NCBI RefSeq assembly: GCF_009792295.1
Contig: NZ_CP039934.1
Location: forward strand, 2,376,501 to 2,440,500
Origin: Myroides fluvii
Lineage (GTDB): Bacteria; Bacteroidota; Bacteroidia; Flavobacteriales; Flavobacteriaceae
DNA: 64,000 nt
Direction: 5' to 3'
The notes under the pieces are model-generated. The model was not told the origin of the DNA and made no database searches. It worked only from the letters and a program-made list of their open reading frames with translations. Shown piece after piece: positions 14,811 to 23,940 of this stretch (position 1 is its first letter; each line of letters begins with the position of its first letter). The position numbers were made by a program, and so were the translations under genes.

Positions 14811-17800
14811 ATGAGTCTTATAAATACCATATTAAAGGTTTTTGTCGGCGATAAATCAGAACGAGATATCAAAGAAATAAAACCTCTAATTGAAAAAATT
14901 AAAACGTATGAATCGTCTTTATCTGGTTTGTCAAATGACGAATTAAGAGCGAAGACTATCTATTTTAAGGAGAAAATTCAACAATCTAGAGCCGGTCAAG
15001 ATGCGAAGATTGCTTCGTATAAAGAAGAAATCGAGAAGACTCAAGATATCGATAAAAGAGAAGCTATCTACGCTAGTATTGATAGCTTAGAGAAAGAAGC
15101 GTACGACAATACAGAAAAAGTATTGATGGACATCTTACCAGAAGCTTTTGCTGTAGTAAAAGAAACGGCAAAGCGTTTCAAAGAAAGCGAAACGGTTGTG
15201 GTGACAGCTTCAGAAAAAGACATGGAATTCGCTCAAAGCAAACCGTATGTAACGGTAGCTGAGGGTCAAGCAAGCTGGGCAAATAAATGGTCTGCTGCGG
15301 GTAAGGAAGTTACCTGGGATATGATCCACTACGATGTTCAGTTAATCGGAGGTATCGTATTACACCAAGGAAAAATTGCAGAGATGCAAACAGGGGAAGG
15401 AAAAACATTAGTGGCAACTTTACCTTTGTACTTAAATGCTTTAACAGGAAATGGGGTACATTTAGTTACCGTGAATGATTACCTTGCAAAAAGGGATAGT
15501 CAGTGGAAAGCTCCTTTATTTGAGTTTCACGGTATGTCTGTAGATTGTATTGACAATCACCAACCCAATTCGGCAGGTAGAAGAGCAGCGTATGCAGCAG
15601 ATATCACGTACGGAACAAATAACGAATTTGGTTTCGATTACTTGAGAGATAATATGGCACATACGCCAGAAGAATTGGTACAACGTGTACACAATTACGC
15701 AATTGTCGATGAGGTCGATTCAGTATTAGTCGATGATGCAAGAACTCCTTTAATTATTTCTGGGCCTGTTCCTCAAGGAGATCGCCATGAATTCAACGAG
15801 TTGAAACCAAAAGTGGCAAACTTAGTTGAAATGCAACGCAAATTAGCGAACAATTTCTTAGCAGATGCGAGAAAATTAATTCGAGAAGGAAATACAAAAG
15901 AGGGTGGATTCTTATTATTAAGAGCATACCGAAGCTTGCCTAAAAATAAAGCCCTAATTAAATTCTTAAGTGAAGAAGGGGTGAAGCAATTGCTTCAAAA
16001 AACAGAAAACCATTATATGCAAGACAATAATAGAGAAATGCATAAAGTGGATGAGGCCTTGTACTTCGTGATTGAAGAAAAAAACAACCAAGTGCAATTG
16101 ACAGATAATGGAATTAAATTCTTATCGCAAGATACAGATGAACATTTCTTCGTATTGCCCGATATTGGAACTGAAGTAGCTCGTATTGAAAGTAAAAACT
16201 TATCAAGAGAAGACGAAGCAGTTGCAAAAGAGCGTTTGTTTCAAGATTTTGGAGTAAAAAGTGAGCGTATTCACACGTTAAATCAATTGTTGAAAGCGTA
16301 TACTGTATTTGAAAAAGACACGGAGTATGTTGTTATTGACAATAAGATTTTAATCGTTGACGAGCAAACAGGTCGTATTATGGATGGACGTCGTTATTCA
16401 GACGGATTACACCAAGCGATTGAGGCAAAAGAAAACGTAAAAATTGAAGCAGCTACACAAACGTTTGCAACGATTACCTTACAGAACTACTTCCGTATGT
16501 ACAAGAAGTTAGGAGGTATGACAGGTACGGCTGTTACAGAAGCAGGAGAGTTCTTGCAAATCTATAAGTTAGACGTAGTTGAAATTCCTACAAACAGAGG
16601 AATTGCACGTAAAGATAAAGAAGATAAAATTTACCGTTCAGTACGTGAAAAATACAAAGCGGTTATTGATGATGTTGTAGATTTATCACAAGAAGGTCGT
16701 CCGGTATTAATTGGTACAACTTCCGTTGAGATTTCAGAGTTATTGAGTAGATCGTTAAAAATGCGCGGTATTCAACACAACGTATTGAACGCGAAATTAC
16801 ACAAACAAGAGGCTCAAATTGTAGAGGAGGCTGGAAAACCAGGCATTGTAACCATTGCAACGAATATGGCAGGTCGTGGTACGGATATTAAACTATCTCA
16901 AGAGGTAAAAGACAAAGGTGGTTTAGCTATTATTGGTACAGAACGCCATGATTCAAGACGTGTTGACCGTCAGTTAAGAGGTCGTGCAGGACGTCAAGGA
17001 GATCCAGGAAGTTCACAATTCTATGTGTCTTTAGAGGATAACTTAATGCGTCTATTCGGATCAGAGCGCGTAGCGAAGATTATGGATAGAATGGGATTAG
17101 AAGAAGGAGAAGTAATCCAACACTCGATGATGACCAAATCAATCGAAAGAGCACAGAAAAAAGTAGAGGAGAACAACTTTGGTATTCGTAAGCGTTTATT
17201 AGAATATGATGACGTGATGAATGCACAACGTGAGGTAATTTACAAACGTAGAAAACACGCGTTGTTTGGAGATCGTCTAAAAGTGGATATCGCCAATATG
17301 ATGTACGATTTATGTGAGCGTATTAGCGAAAGTAACAAAATGGCGAATGACTTCAAAAATCTTGATATGGATATGATTCGCAATTTCGGTATTAATGATG
17401 TTATCACAGAAGATCAGTTCAATAAAGAAGATGTTGTTACATTGGCAAATAGATTGTACGAAAAAGCATTTACATCTTACCGCGAAAAAGGACAACGCAG
17501 TGCGGCTGAGGCCTTCAAAGTAATCAAAAATGTTTACGAGAATCAGGATAACAATTTTGAGCGTATCGTTGTACCATTTACAGATGGTATTAAAATAATG
17601 AATATCGTTACCAATTTAGAAACGGCTTACAACACAGAAGGAATGAGTCTAATTGACGATTTTGAAAAGAATGTTGTATTGTCAATTTTAGATGAGGCGT
17701 GGAAGAAACACCTTAGAAAAATGGACGAATTGAAACAATCTGTTCAGTTAGCTGTTCACGAACAAAAAGATCCTTTGCTAATTTATAAGTTTGAAGCATT

Positions 17801-17903
17801 TGAATTGTTTAAGAAAACAATTGCAGAAATGGATGCAGAAGTAACTTCTTTCTTAACAAAAGCAGATTTACCTGTTCAAATGGAACAAGAAACACAAGCG
17901 TAA
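14811..17903 (+). CDS. secA: protein translocase subunit SecA
   Basis: 1030 residues. The ATP-dependent motor of the Sec pathway, pushing unfolded preproteins through SecYEG. Visible: Walker A MQTGEGKT (192-199), DEVDSVLVDDARTPLIISG (about 300), an insertion of about 50 residues after it (ANNFLADARKLIREGNT...) that is typical of Bacteroidota, VDEQTGRIMDGRRYSDG, and the second motor domain with TNMAGRGTDIKL and RQLRGRAGRQGDPGSS. The protein ends LTKADLPVQMEQETQA. No C-terminal zinc-binding SEC-C motif (CxCxSGxxxxxxxCH) is present in any frame before the terminator, unlike many SecA proteins. Confidence 0.98.
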   Translation: MSLINTILKVFVGDKSERDIKEIKPLIEKIKTYESSLSGLSNDELRAKTIYFKEKIQQSRAGQDAKIASYKEEIEKTQDIDKREAIYASIDSLEKEAYDNTEKVLMDILPEAFAVVKETAKRFKESETVVVTASEKDMEFAQSKPYVTVAEGQASWANKWSAAGKEVTWDMIHYDVQLIGGIVLHQGKIAEMQTGEGKTLVATLPLYLNALTGNGVHLVTVNDYLAKRDSQWKAPLFEFHGMSVDCIDNHQPNSAGRRAAYAADITYGTNNEFGFDYLRDNMAHTPEELVQRVHNYAIVDEVDSVLVDDARTPLIISGPVPQGDRHEFNELKPKVANLVEMQRKLANNFLADARKLIREGNTKEGGFLLLRAYRSLPKNKALIKFLSEEGVKQLLQKTENHYMQDNNREMHKVDEALYFVIEEKNNQVQLTDNGIKFLSQDTDEHFFVLPDIGTEVARIESKNLSREDEAVAKERLFQDFGVKSERIHTLNQLLKAYTVFEKDTEYVVIDNKILIVDEQTGRIMDGRRYSDGLHQAIEAKENVKIEAATQTFATITLQNYFRMYKKLGGMTGTAVTEAGEFLQIYKLDVVEIPTNRGIARKDKEDKIYRSVREKYKAVIDDVVDLSQEGRPVLIGTTSVEISELLSRSLKMRGIQHNVLNAKLHKQEAQIVEEAGKPGIVTIATNMAGRGTDIKLSQEVKDKGGLAIIGTERHDSRRVDRQLRGRAGRQGDPGSSQFYVSLEDNLMRLFGSERVAKIMDRMGLEEGEVIQHSMMTKSIERAQKKVEENNFGIRKRLLEYDDVMNAQREVIYKRRKHALFGDRLKVDIANMMYDLCERISESNKMANDFKNLDMDMIRNFGINDVITEDQFNKEDVVTLANRLYEKAFTSYREKGQRSAAEAFKVIKNVYENQDNNFERIVVPFTDGIKIMNIVTNLETAYNTEGMSLIDDFEKNVVLSILDEAWKKHLRKMDELKQSVQLAVHEQKDPLLIYKFEAFELFKKTIAEMDAEVTSFLTKADLPVQMEQETQA

Positions 17904-17920
17904 TAGTAGCTTGATTCATA

Positions 17921-17951
17921 TAAAAGGGGCTCTTATGAGCTCCTTTTTTTT
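17921..17951 (+). terminator. secA terminator
   Basis: Stem AAAGGGGCTC/GAGCTCCTTT (one G-U pair) with loop TTAT and eight T. Confidence 0.88.
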
Positions 17952-18040
17952 ATGGTAAGAAGATGTTAAGGCGAAGGAATATTATCCGTCTTCACCTAAT
18001 AAATGTGTAATTTTATAGAACAAATAAAAAATTGATTAGT

Positions 18041-20071
18041 ATGGCTATTTTTGGTAAAGCATTTACGACAAAACACGGTACAGCACCATTCTCTCAGATA
18101 AAAATTACAGATTATAAACCTGCTTTTGATTGGGCTATTTCACAAGCGAAATCAGATATTGATGTGATTACAACCAATCCTGCATCTCCAACTTTTGAGA
18201 ACACAATAGAAGCCTTGGCTTTTTCAGGAATGGATTTAGATGTTCTAGCTAGTATTTTCTTCAATCTCAATGCTGCTGAAACCAATGATGAAATGCAACA
18301 AATAGCACAAGAAATTGCTCCTTTGTTAGCGGAATTGGGGAATGATATTTTGTTGAATGAAGCGTTATTTCTACGTGTAAAAGCTGTTTATGAACAATTG
18401 AATCAGCTGAAATTGACCACAGAACAACAGACGTTGTTGACGAAAAATTACAAGAATTTTGTACGCAATGGAGCGTTGCTTTCAGAAGAACAGAAAAATA
18501 GAGTACGAGCGATTGATGCTGAATTAGCCACTACTTCCTTGAAATTTGGAGAAAACGTTTTAGCAGAGACGCATAATTACCAATTGCATCTTACGCAAGA
18601 AGACGAAGTAAAAGGATTACCGGAAGGAGCAATGGAAGAGGCCCATGCTTTAGCACAACAAGAAAATAAAGAAGGATGGATTTTTACTTTAGATTACCCA
18701 AGTTATATTCCATTTATGACGTATGCTGAGAATCGAGCTTTGCGTAAAGAATTGGCACTTGCAGCAGGGGCAAAAGCATTTAAATCCAACGAATACAACA
18801 ATGAAAAACACGTTTTAAACCTTGCGAAATTAAGACATGAGCGAGCGAATATTTTGGGCTACGCCACTCATGCAGATTTTGTATTAGAAGAGCGTATGGC
18901 TCAATCTCCAACTAAAGTAAATGCTTTTTTACACGATTTATTGGTAAAGGCTAAACCTGCAGCGGAGAAAGAGTTTGAAGCGTTAACGGCTTTTGCTAAG
19001 CAATTGGATGGTATTGATCACCTAGAGAAGTGGGATGGTAGTTATTATGCAGAAAAATTAAAGCAAGAGCGTTTTAATTTGGATGATGAAATTCTAAAAC
19101 CCTATTTTCAATTAGAAAATGTATTGGATGGAGCCTTTCAAGTAGCAAATAAGCTATATGGGTTAATTTTTGTAGAAGTTTTTGATATTGAGAAATACCA
19201 CGAAGAAGTACGTACGTTTGAAGTGAGAAATGAAAAAGAAGAATTCATCGCGGTGTTTTATACCGATTTCTTTCCGCGTAAAGGAAAGCGAAACGGTGCT
19301 TGGATGACTTCTTTCAAGAATCAATATACGCGCAATGGAGTGAATGAAAGACCTCATATTTCAATTGTGTGTAATTTTACAAAACCTACCGCAACTAAAC
19401 CATCTTTGTTGACGTTTAATGAGGTGACAACGCTGTTCCACGAATTTGGTCATGCTTTGCACGGAATGTTAGCCAACACAACGTATCCTTCTTTGTCAGG
19501 TACAAATGTATATTGGGATTTTGTTGAATTGCCAAGTCAGATTTTAGAAAACTGGTGCTATGAAAAAGAAACACTAGCTTTATTTGCGAAGCACTATCAA
19601 ACAGGAGAAGTGATTCCAATGGAATTTGTAGAGAAAATTAAAGAAAGTGCTTCTTTCTTAGAAGGGATGGCCACTGTACGTCAATTGAGTTTTGGTCTAT
19701 TGGATATGGGATGGCATGGACAAGATCCAACAAAAATTGTCAATTTAAAGGCATTCGAGTTAGAACAATTTAATTCGACACAGCAATATCCAGATGTGGC
19801 AGAAAATGCAATGAGTACTTCTTTTTCTCATATTTTTCAAGGGGGCTATTCTTCAGGGTACTATAGTTATAAATGGGCTGAAGTATTAGATGCAGATGCC
19901 TTTGCGTATTTTAAGGAAAAGGGAATCTTTAATAAGGAGGTAGCAACAGCATTTAAAGATTATGTGTTATCACAAGGAGGCACCGATCATCCGATGACCT
20001 TATACAAGAAATTTAGAGGACAAGAACCAACACCAGAAGCTTTATTGAAAAGAGCGGGTTTATTAGCATAA
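18041..20071 (+). CDS. M3 family metallopeptidase, peptidyl-dipeptidase Dcp type
   Basis: 676 residues, cytoplasmic (no signal peptide). The zinc site FHEFGHALHGML places His467, His471 and, further on, Glu496 in VYWDFVELPSQ, the standard HExxH plus Glu of thermolysin-like family M3. The C-terminal part with FQGGYSSGYYSYKWAEVLDA is the family's substrate-binding Tyr/Gly segment. Such enzymes remove C-terminal dipeptides and recycle peptides. I take ATG 18041 over a TTG nine bases earlier because it gives the usual short N-terminus. A strong terminator follows. Confidence 0.94.
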   Translation: MAIFGKAFTTKHGTAPFSQIKITDYKPAFDWAISQAKSDIDVITTNPASPTFENTIEALAFSGMDLDVLASIFFNLNAAETNDEMQQIAQEIAPLLAELGNDILLNEALFLRVKAVYEQLNQLKLTTEQQTLLTKNYKNFVRNGALLSEEQKNRVRAIDAELATTSLKFGENVLAETHNYQLHLTQEDEVKGLPEGAMEEAHALAQQENKEGWIFTLDYPSYIPFMTYAENRALRKELALAAGAKAFKSNEYNNEKHVLNLAKLRHERANILGYATHADFVLEERMAQSPTKVNAFLHDLLVKAKPAAEKEFEALTAFAKQLDGIDHLEKWDGSYYAEKLKQERFNLDDEILKPYFQLENVLDGAFQVANKLYGLIFVEVFDIEKYHEEVRTFEVRNEKEEFIAVFYTDFFPRKGKRNGAWMTSFKNQYTRNGVNERPHISIVCNFTKPTATKPSLLTFNEVTTLFHEFGHALHGMLANTTYPSLSGTNVYWDFVELPSQILENWCYEKETLALFAKHYQTGEVIPMEFVEKIKESASFLEGMATVRQLSFGLLDMGWHGQDPTKIVNLKAFELEQFNSTQQYPDVAENAMSTSFSHIFQGGYSSGYYSYKWAEVLDADAFAYFKEKGIFNKEVATAFKDYVLSQGGTDHPMTLYKKFRGQEPTPEALLKRAGLLA

Positions 20072-20075
20072 AATG

Positions 20076-20111
20076 AAAAAGAGTTCCAAAATTTTTTGGA
20101 ACTCTTTTTTT
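20076..20111 (+). terminator. terminator after the M3 peptidase gene
   Basis: Stem AAAAAGAGTTCCAAAA with its complement ending in seven T, directly after the stop codon. Confidence 0.92.
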
Positions 20112-20370
20112 ACACTTAACAACATCACTTTTCTTTTTTCAACTTATCTTTTATCCGCAAGGGATTTATTTTTGTCTATATATCTCTTGTTAAAAACACA
20201 AAGAGACGGGAGATTTAACGAGGTAATTACCTTATAAGGCGCAATTACAAATCAAATATAGGTAAAAACTATTTTATTAACAAATAAAAAAAGAAAAAAC
20301 CATCAATTTAGAATTGAATAGTTTTATTATGGATTGAAAAGTATAAAAAAACAGTTTAATGGTTTTCATT

Positions 20371-20955
20371 TTAGAGAAAGCATTCTTCATTATACACATA
20401 AGTGTCAATTGTAGTAGGTAAATTCTTTGCTTTCTTTAGTTCTTCTTGTAAGAATGACAAAGAATCTTCTTGGTCTTCTACTGGATTAGCTTTCAAGGCG
20501 GCTAGATCTGCCTGCAAACTCGCTTGTGTATTTTTTTTCGTTTCAACCAATAGTTTCTCTGCTAATTGCATAGTAGCTGTAAAGGTGAGTCCATCAATTT
20601 TCTGGAAGTAAATAGCATTCCATTTCTCAAAATCAATATCATCTTCGTCAGTATAGATATCAACAGTTTCTGCTACATGATTGGATACAATCTGAATGGC
20701 TTTTTGTAGGCGTTTTTGATCCATTTCATTCAGCATATTCAACAGCTGTTCTTCAGATGCGGCATATAATTCTGAATTCGTACCTACGAGTTTGAGTTCT
20801 TCTTGTTCAGGAGTTTGAGTTTCAGCTTTTGCTGTTTCCTTACTTTTAACAGGAGTATTTACTGGAGTAGGCTGTTCTTCTGTGGCGGTATTTTTAGAAT
20901 TACATCCGATACTCAATCCCAAAAGTAAACCCATTAATGCTATTCTTTTGCACAT
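20371..20955 (-). CDS. lipoprotein of unknown function
   Basis: 194 residues beginning MCKRIALMGLLLGLSIGCNS, a lipoprotein signal with lipobox LSIGC. Then a Thr/Glu/Pro-rich linker (about residues 22-60) and a helical domain with YAASEEQLLNMLNEMDQKRL and KWNAIYFQKIDGLTFTATMQ. Expected to be anchored in the outer or inner membrane. I prefer ATG 20955 over a TTG at 20970 because the lipoprotein signal then starts at residue 1. I do not recognise the family. There is no operon partner; the gene converges on the M3 peptidase gene across about 260 bases. Confidence 0.75.
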   Translation of the reverse strand: MCKRIALMGLLLGLSIGCNSKNTATEEQPTPVNTPVKSKETAKAETQTPEQEELKLVGTNSELYAASEEQLLNMLNEMDQKRLQKAIQIVSNHVAETVDIYTDEDDIDFEKWNAIYFQKIDGLTFTATMQLAEKLLVETKKNTQASLQADLAALKANPVEDQEDSLSFLQEELKKAKNLPTTIDTYVYNEECFL

Positions 20956-21012
20956 ATTTTTTATTTGCAAATGTAAAAGAATTCACAAGCCGAGAAAATA
21001 AAACACATAAAA

Positions 21013-21039
21013 AAAAGGTGTCGTTCAACAACACCTTTT
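21013..21039 (-). terminator. terminator after the pirin gene
   Basis: Stem AAAAGGTGT/ACACCTTTT with a nine-base loop; on the minus strand it is followed by a T run. Confidence 0.85.
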
Positions 21040-21047
21040 CGTTATTC

Positions 21048-21920
21048 TTAATTCCAAGTTCCGAATTTCCCTGTATTAAAATCGTCGAATGCTTGTAGTA
21101 GTTCTTCTTGTGTATTCATAACAAAGGGACCATAATGCGCAATAGGTTCTTTGATAGGCAATCCAGCAAGGACTAATACAACCGCATCTTCAGTTACTTC
21201 GACAGTGAATTCCTCTCCATCGTTTGACATCAAAACGACATGGTCTTGCATCACTTCAGCCCCATTAACTTGTACAGTACCTTCTAAAACTAGGAGTAAT
21301 GTCGTGTATGTAGTTGGGAAGTTATAGGCTACTTTAGCCCCTTCTTTAGCTCTTAAATTTGACATGTGAATAGGAGTAAAGGTTGATGCTGGACCTTTTA
21401 TTCCGTTGTATTCTCCTGCTATAACCTCAATTGTACCTTTGTCGTTTTCTAACGGATACAACGCCATTTGGCTGTTCTCAATTGCTTGATATTTTGGTTC
21501 TCCTTTCTTTGCCTCAGCAGGTAAATTTACCCACAGTTGAACCATTTGAAATTCACCCCCTGTTTTGCTCCATGCTGTTTCGTGAAATTCTTTGTGTAAA
21601 ACACCTGAAGCCGCTGTCATCCATTGTACATCGCCTTCGCCTATGATTCCACCACCACCACTGCTATCTCCATGTTCAACACGTCCTTTGTAAGCAATGG
21701 TTACCGTTTCAAATCCTTTGTGTGGATGTACGCCAACACCTCTTGGAATTTCACTTGGTCCGAAGTGGTATTTGGAGTTGTAGTCAAACATAATGAAGGG
21801 ATCCATGCGTTGCATGCTCATACCTGGTACACCTGGAATAAAATTGTGTACTCTAAAACCATCTCCTACAAAATGTGCAGGTCTTGGTGCGACGATTTGT
21901 TCAATATTCTTTGTTTTCAT
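21048..21920 (-). CDS. pirin family protein (bicupin, quercetinase-like)
   Basis: 290 residues. The N-terminal cupin has the metal-binding pattern GVGVHPHKGFETVTIAYKG, HGDSSGGGGIIGEGDVQWM and GVLHKEFHET, which supply three His and one Glu; the C-terminal cupin begins near residue 165 and ends with LPIKEPIAHYGPFVMNTQEE, the standard pirin ending. Bacterial pirins are iron proteins; some are quercetin dioxygenases and others bind metabolic enzymes. I use ATG 21920 with AAAGGA just upstream. A leftward monocistronic unit with a clear terminator. Confidence 0.93.
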   Translation of the reverse strand: MKTKNIEQIVAPRPAHFVGDGFRVHNFIPGVPGMSMQRMDPFIMFDYNSKYHFGPSEIPRGVGVHPHKGFETVTIAYKGRVEHGDSSGGGGIIGEGDVQWMTAASGVLHKEFHETAWSKTGGEFQMVQLWVNLPAEAKKGEPKYQAIENSQMALYPLENDKGTIEVIAGEYNGIKGPASTFTPIHMSNLRAKEGAKVAYNFPTTYTTLLLVLEGTVQVNGAEVMQDHVVLMSNDGEEFTVEVTEDAVVLVLAGLPIKEPIAHYGPFVMNTQEELLQAFDDFNTGKFGTWN

Positions 21921-21960
21921 ATCCTTTTTATTTATACTCAAAGTTACTTCATTCACTGTG

Positions 21961-22314
21961 GAATATACTTAATCTAAAACAAGAATAGAGAATAGAGAAT
22001 AGAGAGAAGAGAGAGGAAAGAAGAGAAGTGTGTGAACGTCCCTAAATAGGGTTGACCATTTTTAAACAATAACTTCATTATTAAATATAGTACTATATGG
22101 TTTGGTATTAGTATAGTGGTTGACTGCTTTGTCCACAAGCAACCCACAACAAACAATCCACAACAAACAACCCACAACAAACAACCCACAACAAGCAACA
22201 AACAAAAAGTCATCAGTGATCTGTTATGAGGTATCGGTAGATTTTCTAAAATAAGAAGGTGTTTTCTTTAAATGAAAATCTCAACGTCTCAACGTCTCAC
22301 CAAACACCCTCCAT
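21961..22314. repeat. gene-free low-complexity region with a 14-bp tandem repeat
   Basis: Two simple-sequence parts. At about 21983-22026 there are repeated GAATAGA/GAGA purine runs. At 22141-22196 a 14-base unit AACCCACAACAAAC is repeated four times (the second copy has a T for C, the fourth a G for A), with partial copies on both sides. No credible gene: the open reading on the minus strand only mirrors the repeat (Val/Cys/Leu/Gly). AACGTCTC is also repeated near 22282. Confidence 0.75.
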
Positions 22315-22347
22315 AAAAAAAACCGAAGCATTTGCTTCGGTTTTTTT
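22315..22347 (-). terminator. terminator of the mlaEF operon
   Basis: Stem CCGAAGCA/TGCTTCGG extended by A/T runs on both sides; on the minus strand it ends in eight T right at the mlaF stop. Confidence 0.9.
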
Positions 22348-23122
22348 ATTTTTTACTAGAGCCAATGTGTCGCATGGCATCTCGAACCATCTGAAAGAGT
22401 TCAGAAGAGTAAACGAAATCCACGACATCTTCATTGTCTGTTTGTATAATTTCCTTGTTATTTCCCGACCAGGCTAACACACCGTTCTTTAAGAATACGA
22501 TATGTTCTCCAATTTCCAATACGGAGTTCATATCGTGTGTGTTGATTACCGTTGTGATGTCATATTCGTGTGTAATCTCTTGAATCAAGTTATCAATGAC
22601 AATCGCCGTTTTTGGATCGAGTCCAGAGTTGGGTTCATCACAGAATAAATATTTGGGGTTATTTACAATAGCACGAGCAATAGCAACCCTTTTTTGCATC
22701 CCTCCCGATATTTCTGAAGGTTTCTTTTTATTGGCGTTGATTAATTTTACGCGATCAATTACCTCATTAACGCGATGCATAATTTCTTTGTCGCTTTTAT
22801 TGGTAAACATACGCAAAGGAAAAGCGATATTCTCTTCCACTGTCATGGAGTCAAAAAGGGCACTTCCTTGAAATACCATTCCAATCTCTGTACGTAAATC
22901 GCGACGTTGGTTTTTATTCATATCGGCATAATCTCTACCATCAAAAAGAATTTGACCATTGTCATGCGCGTGAATACCCAAAAGTGTCTTTAGGAAAACG
23001 GTTTTTCCTGAACCACTTTGTCCTATGATTAAATTGGTTTTTCCAGTTTCAAACGTGGTAGTAATTCCCTTTAATACCTTTGTGCCATTAAAAGACTTTT
23101 CTATGTTGGTTACTTTAATCAT
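22346..23122 (-). CDS. mlaF: MCE-type ABC transporter ATP-binding protein MlaF
   Basis: 258 residues. Walker A GQSGSGKT, Q-loop VFQGSALFDSMTVEENIAFP, signature ISGGMQKRVAIARAI, Walker B LFCDEPNSGLD and H-loop INTHDM. The DSMTVEENIAFPLR and EPNSGLDP blocks identify the Mla/Ttg2A subgroup that energises phospholipid movement between the two membranes. It starts four bases after the mlaE stop, so both are co-translated. No MCE (MlaD) gene follows: a terminator lies at its stop codon. Confidence 0.93.
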   Translation of the reverse strand: MIKVTNIEKSFNGTKVLKGITTTFETGKTNLIIGQSGSGKTVFLKTLLGIHAHDNGQILFDGRDYADMNKNQRRDLRTEIGMVFQGSALFDSMTVEENIAFPLRMFTNKSDKEIMHRVNEVIDRVKLINANKKKPSEISGGMQKRVAIARAIVNNPKYLFCDEPNSGLDPKTAIVIDNLIQEITHEYDITTVINTHDMNSVLEIGEHIVFLKNGVLAWSGNNKEIIQTDNEDVVDFVYSSELFQMVRDAMRHIGSSKK

Positions 23123-23126
23123 CTTG

Positions 23127-23873
23127 TTAGTTACTTAAAAGGAGAGAGGTTAGTATATAATTTGTAAGAATAATAGCCACACTCGTCCACACGAATGCCG
23201 TTGTACTGGCTTTTCCTACTTCTAGAGCACCACCTTTCATGTAGTAACCAAAATAAGATGGAACCGTTGCTAATAAGAAACCGAATAACGTAGTTTTGAT
23301 AAACGCATAGGTAATGTGAAACGGAATAAAGCTATCTTGTAATCCAGTAATGAATTGCTCAGAAGACACGAAATTTCCCATTACACCACCAAACCATCCG
23401 CCTAAAACACCTAGAAACATACTGATACCAATCACGAAAGGATATAATAAAACAGCGACCATTTTCGGAAAAACCAAATAGTTTAATGAGCTAACTCCCA
23501 TTACTTCTAAAGCGTCGATTTGTTCTGTAACACGCATGGTACCAATACTCGATGTGATAAAAGACCCCATTTTACCAGCCATAATGATGGAGATGAACGT
23601 AGGGGCAAATTCTAAGATTACCGATTGTCTGGTTGCAAATCCAATAAGATATTTAGGAATTAAGGGATTGGTTAAGTTTAAGGCAGTTTGAATTGCAACA
23701 ACACCTCCAACGAAAAAAGATAAGAAGCAAACAATACCCAAAGAACCAATGATTAAATCGTCTATTTCTTTGAAGATTAGCTCCTTCATTACTTTCCACT
23801 TAGTCATTTTGCTAAAGATTTCTTTTAGCATAATAAAGTACTGACCAATATTTGTTAATCCAGTTTTTATCAT
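23127..23873 (-). CDS. mlaE: MCE-type ABC transporter permease MlaE
   Basis: 248 residues, about five membrane segments. The block FAPTFISIIMAGKMGSFITS and the EQIDALEVMGVSSLNYLVFP segment are the hallmark of MlaE/Yrb permeases of lipid transport systems. It forms the inner-membrane channel with MlaF and works with a periplasmic MCE ring, whose gene is not in this window. First gene of a two-gene leftward operon. Confidence 0.93.
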   Translation of the reverse strand: MIKTGLTNIGQYFIMLKEIFSKMTKWKVMKELIFKEIDDLIIGSLGIVCFLSFFVGGVVAIQTALNLTNPLIPKYLIGFATRQSVILEFAPTFISIIMAGKMGSFITSSIGTMRVTEQIDALEVMGVSSLNYLVFPKMVAVLLYPFVIGISMFLGVLGGWFGGVMGNFVSSEQFITGLQDSFIPFHITYAFIKTTLFGFLLATVPSYFGYYMKGGALEVGKASTTAFVWTSVAIILTNYILTSLLLSN

Positions 23874-23940
23874 AAAAAATAAATATCGGCTAAATTACCA
23901 ATTACAAATGAGTTTTTAGGTTTATAAGTCCAAAAATGTA

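Noticed and set aside
21974..22213. 79-residue minus-strand reading rich in Val, Gly, Cys and Leu
   Set aside because: It simply translates the 14-bp tandem repeat and purine runs.
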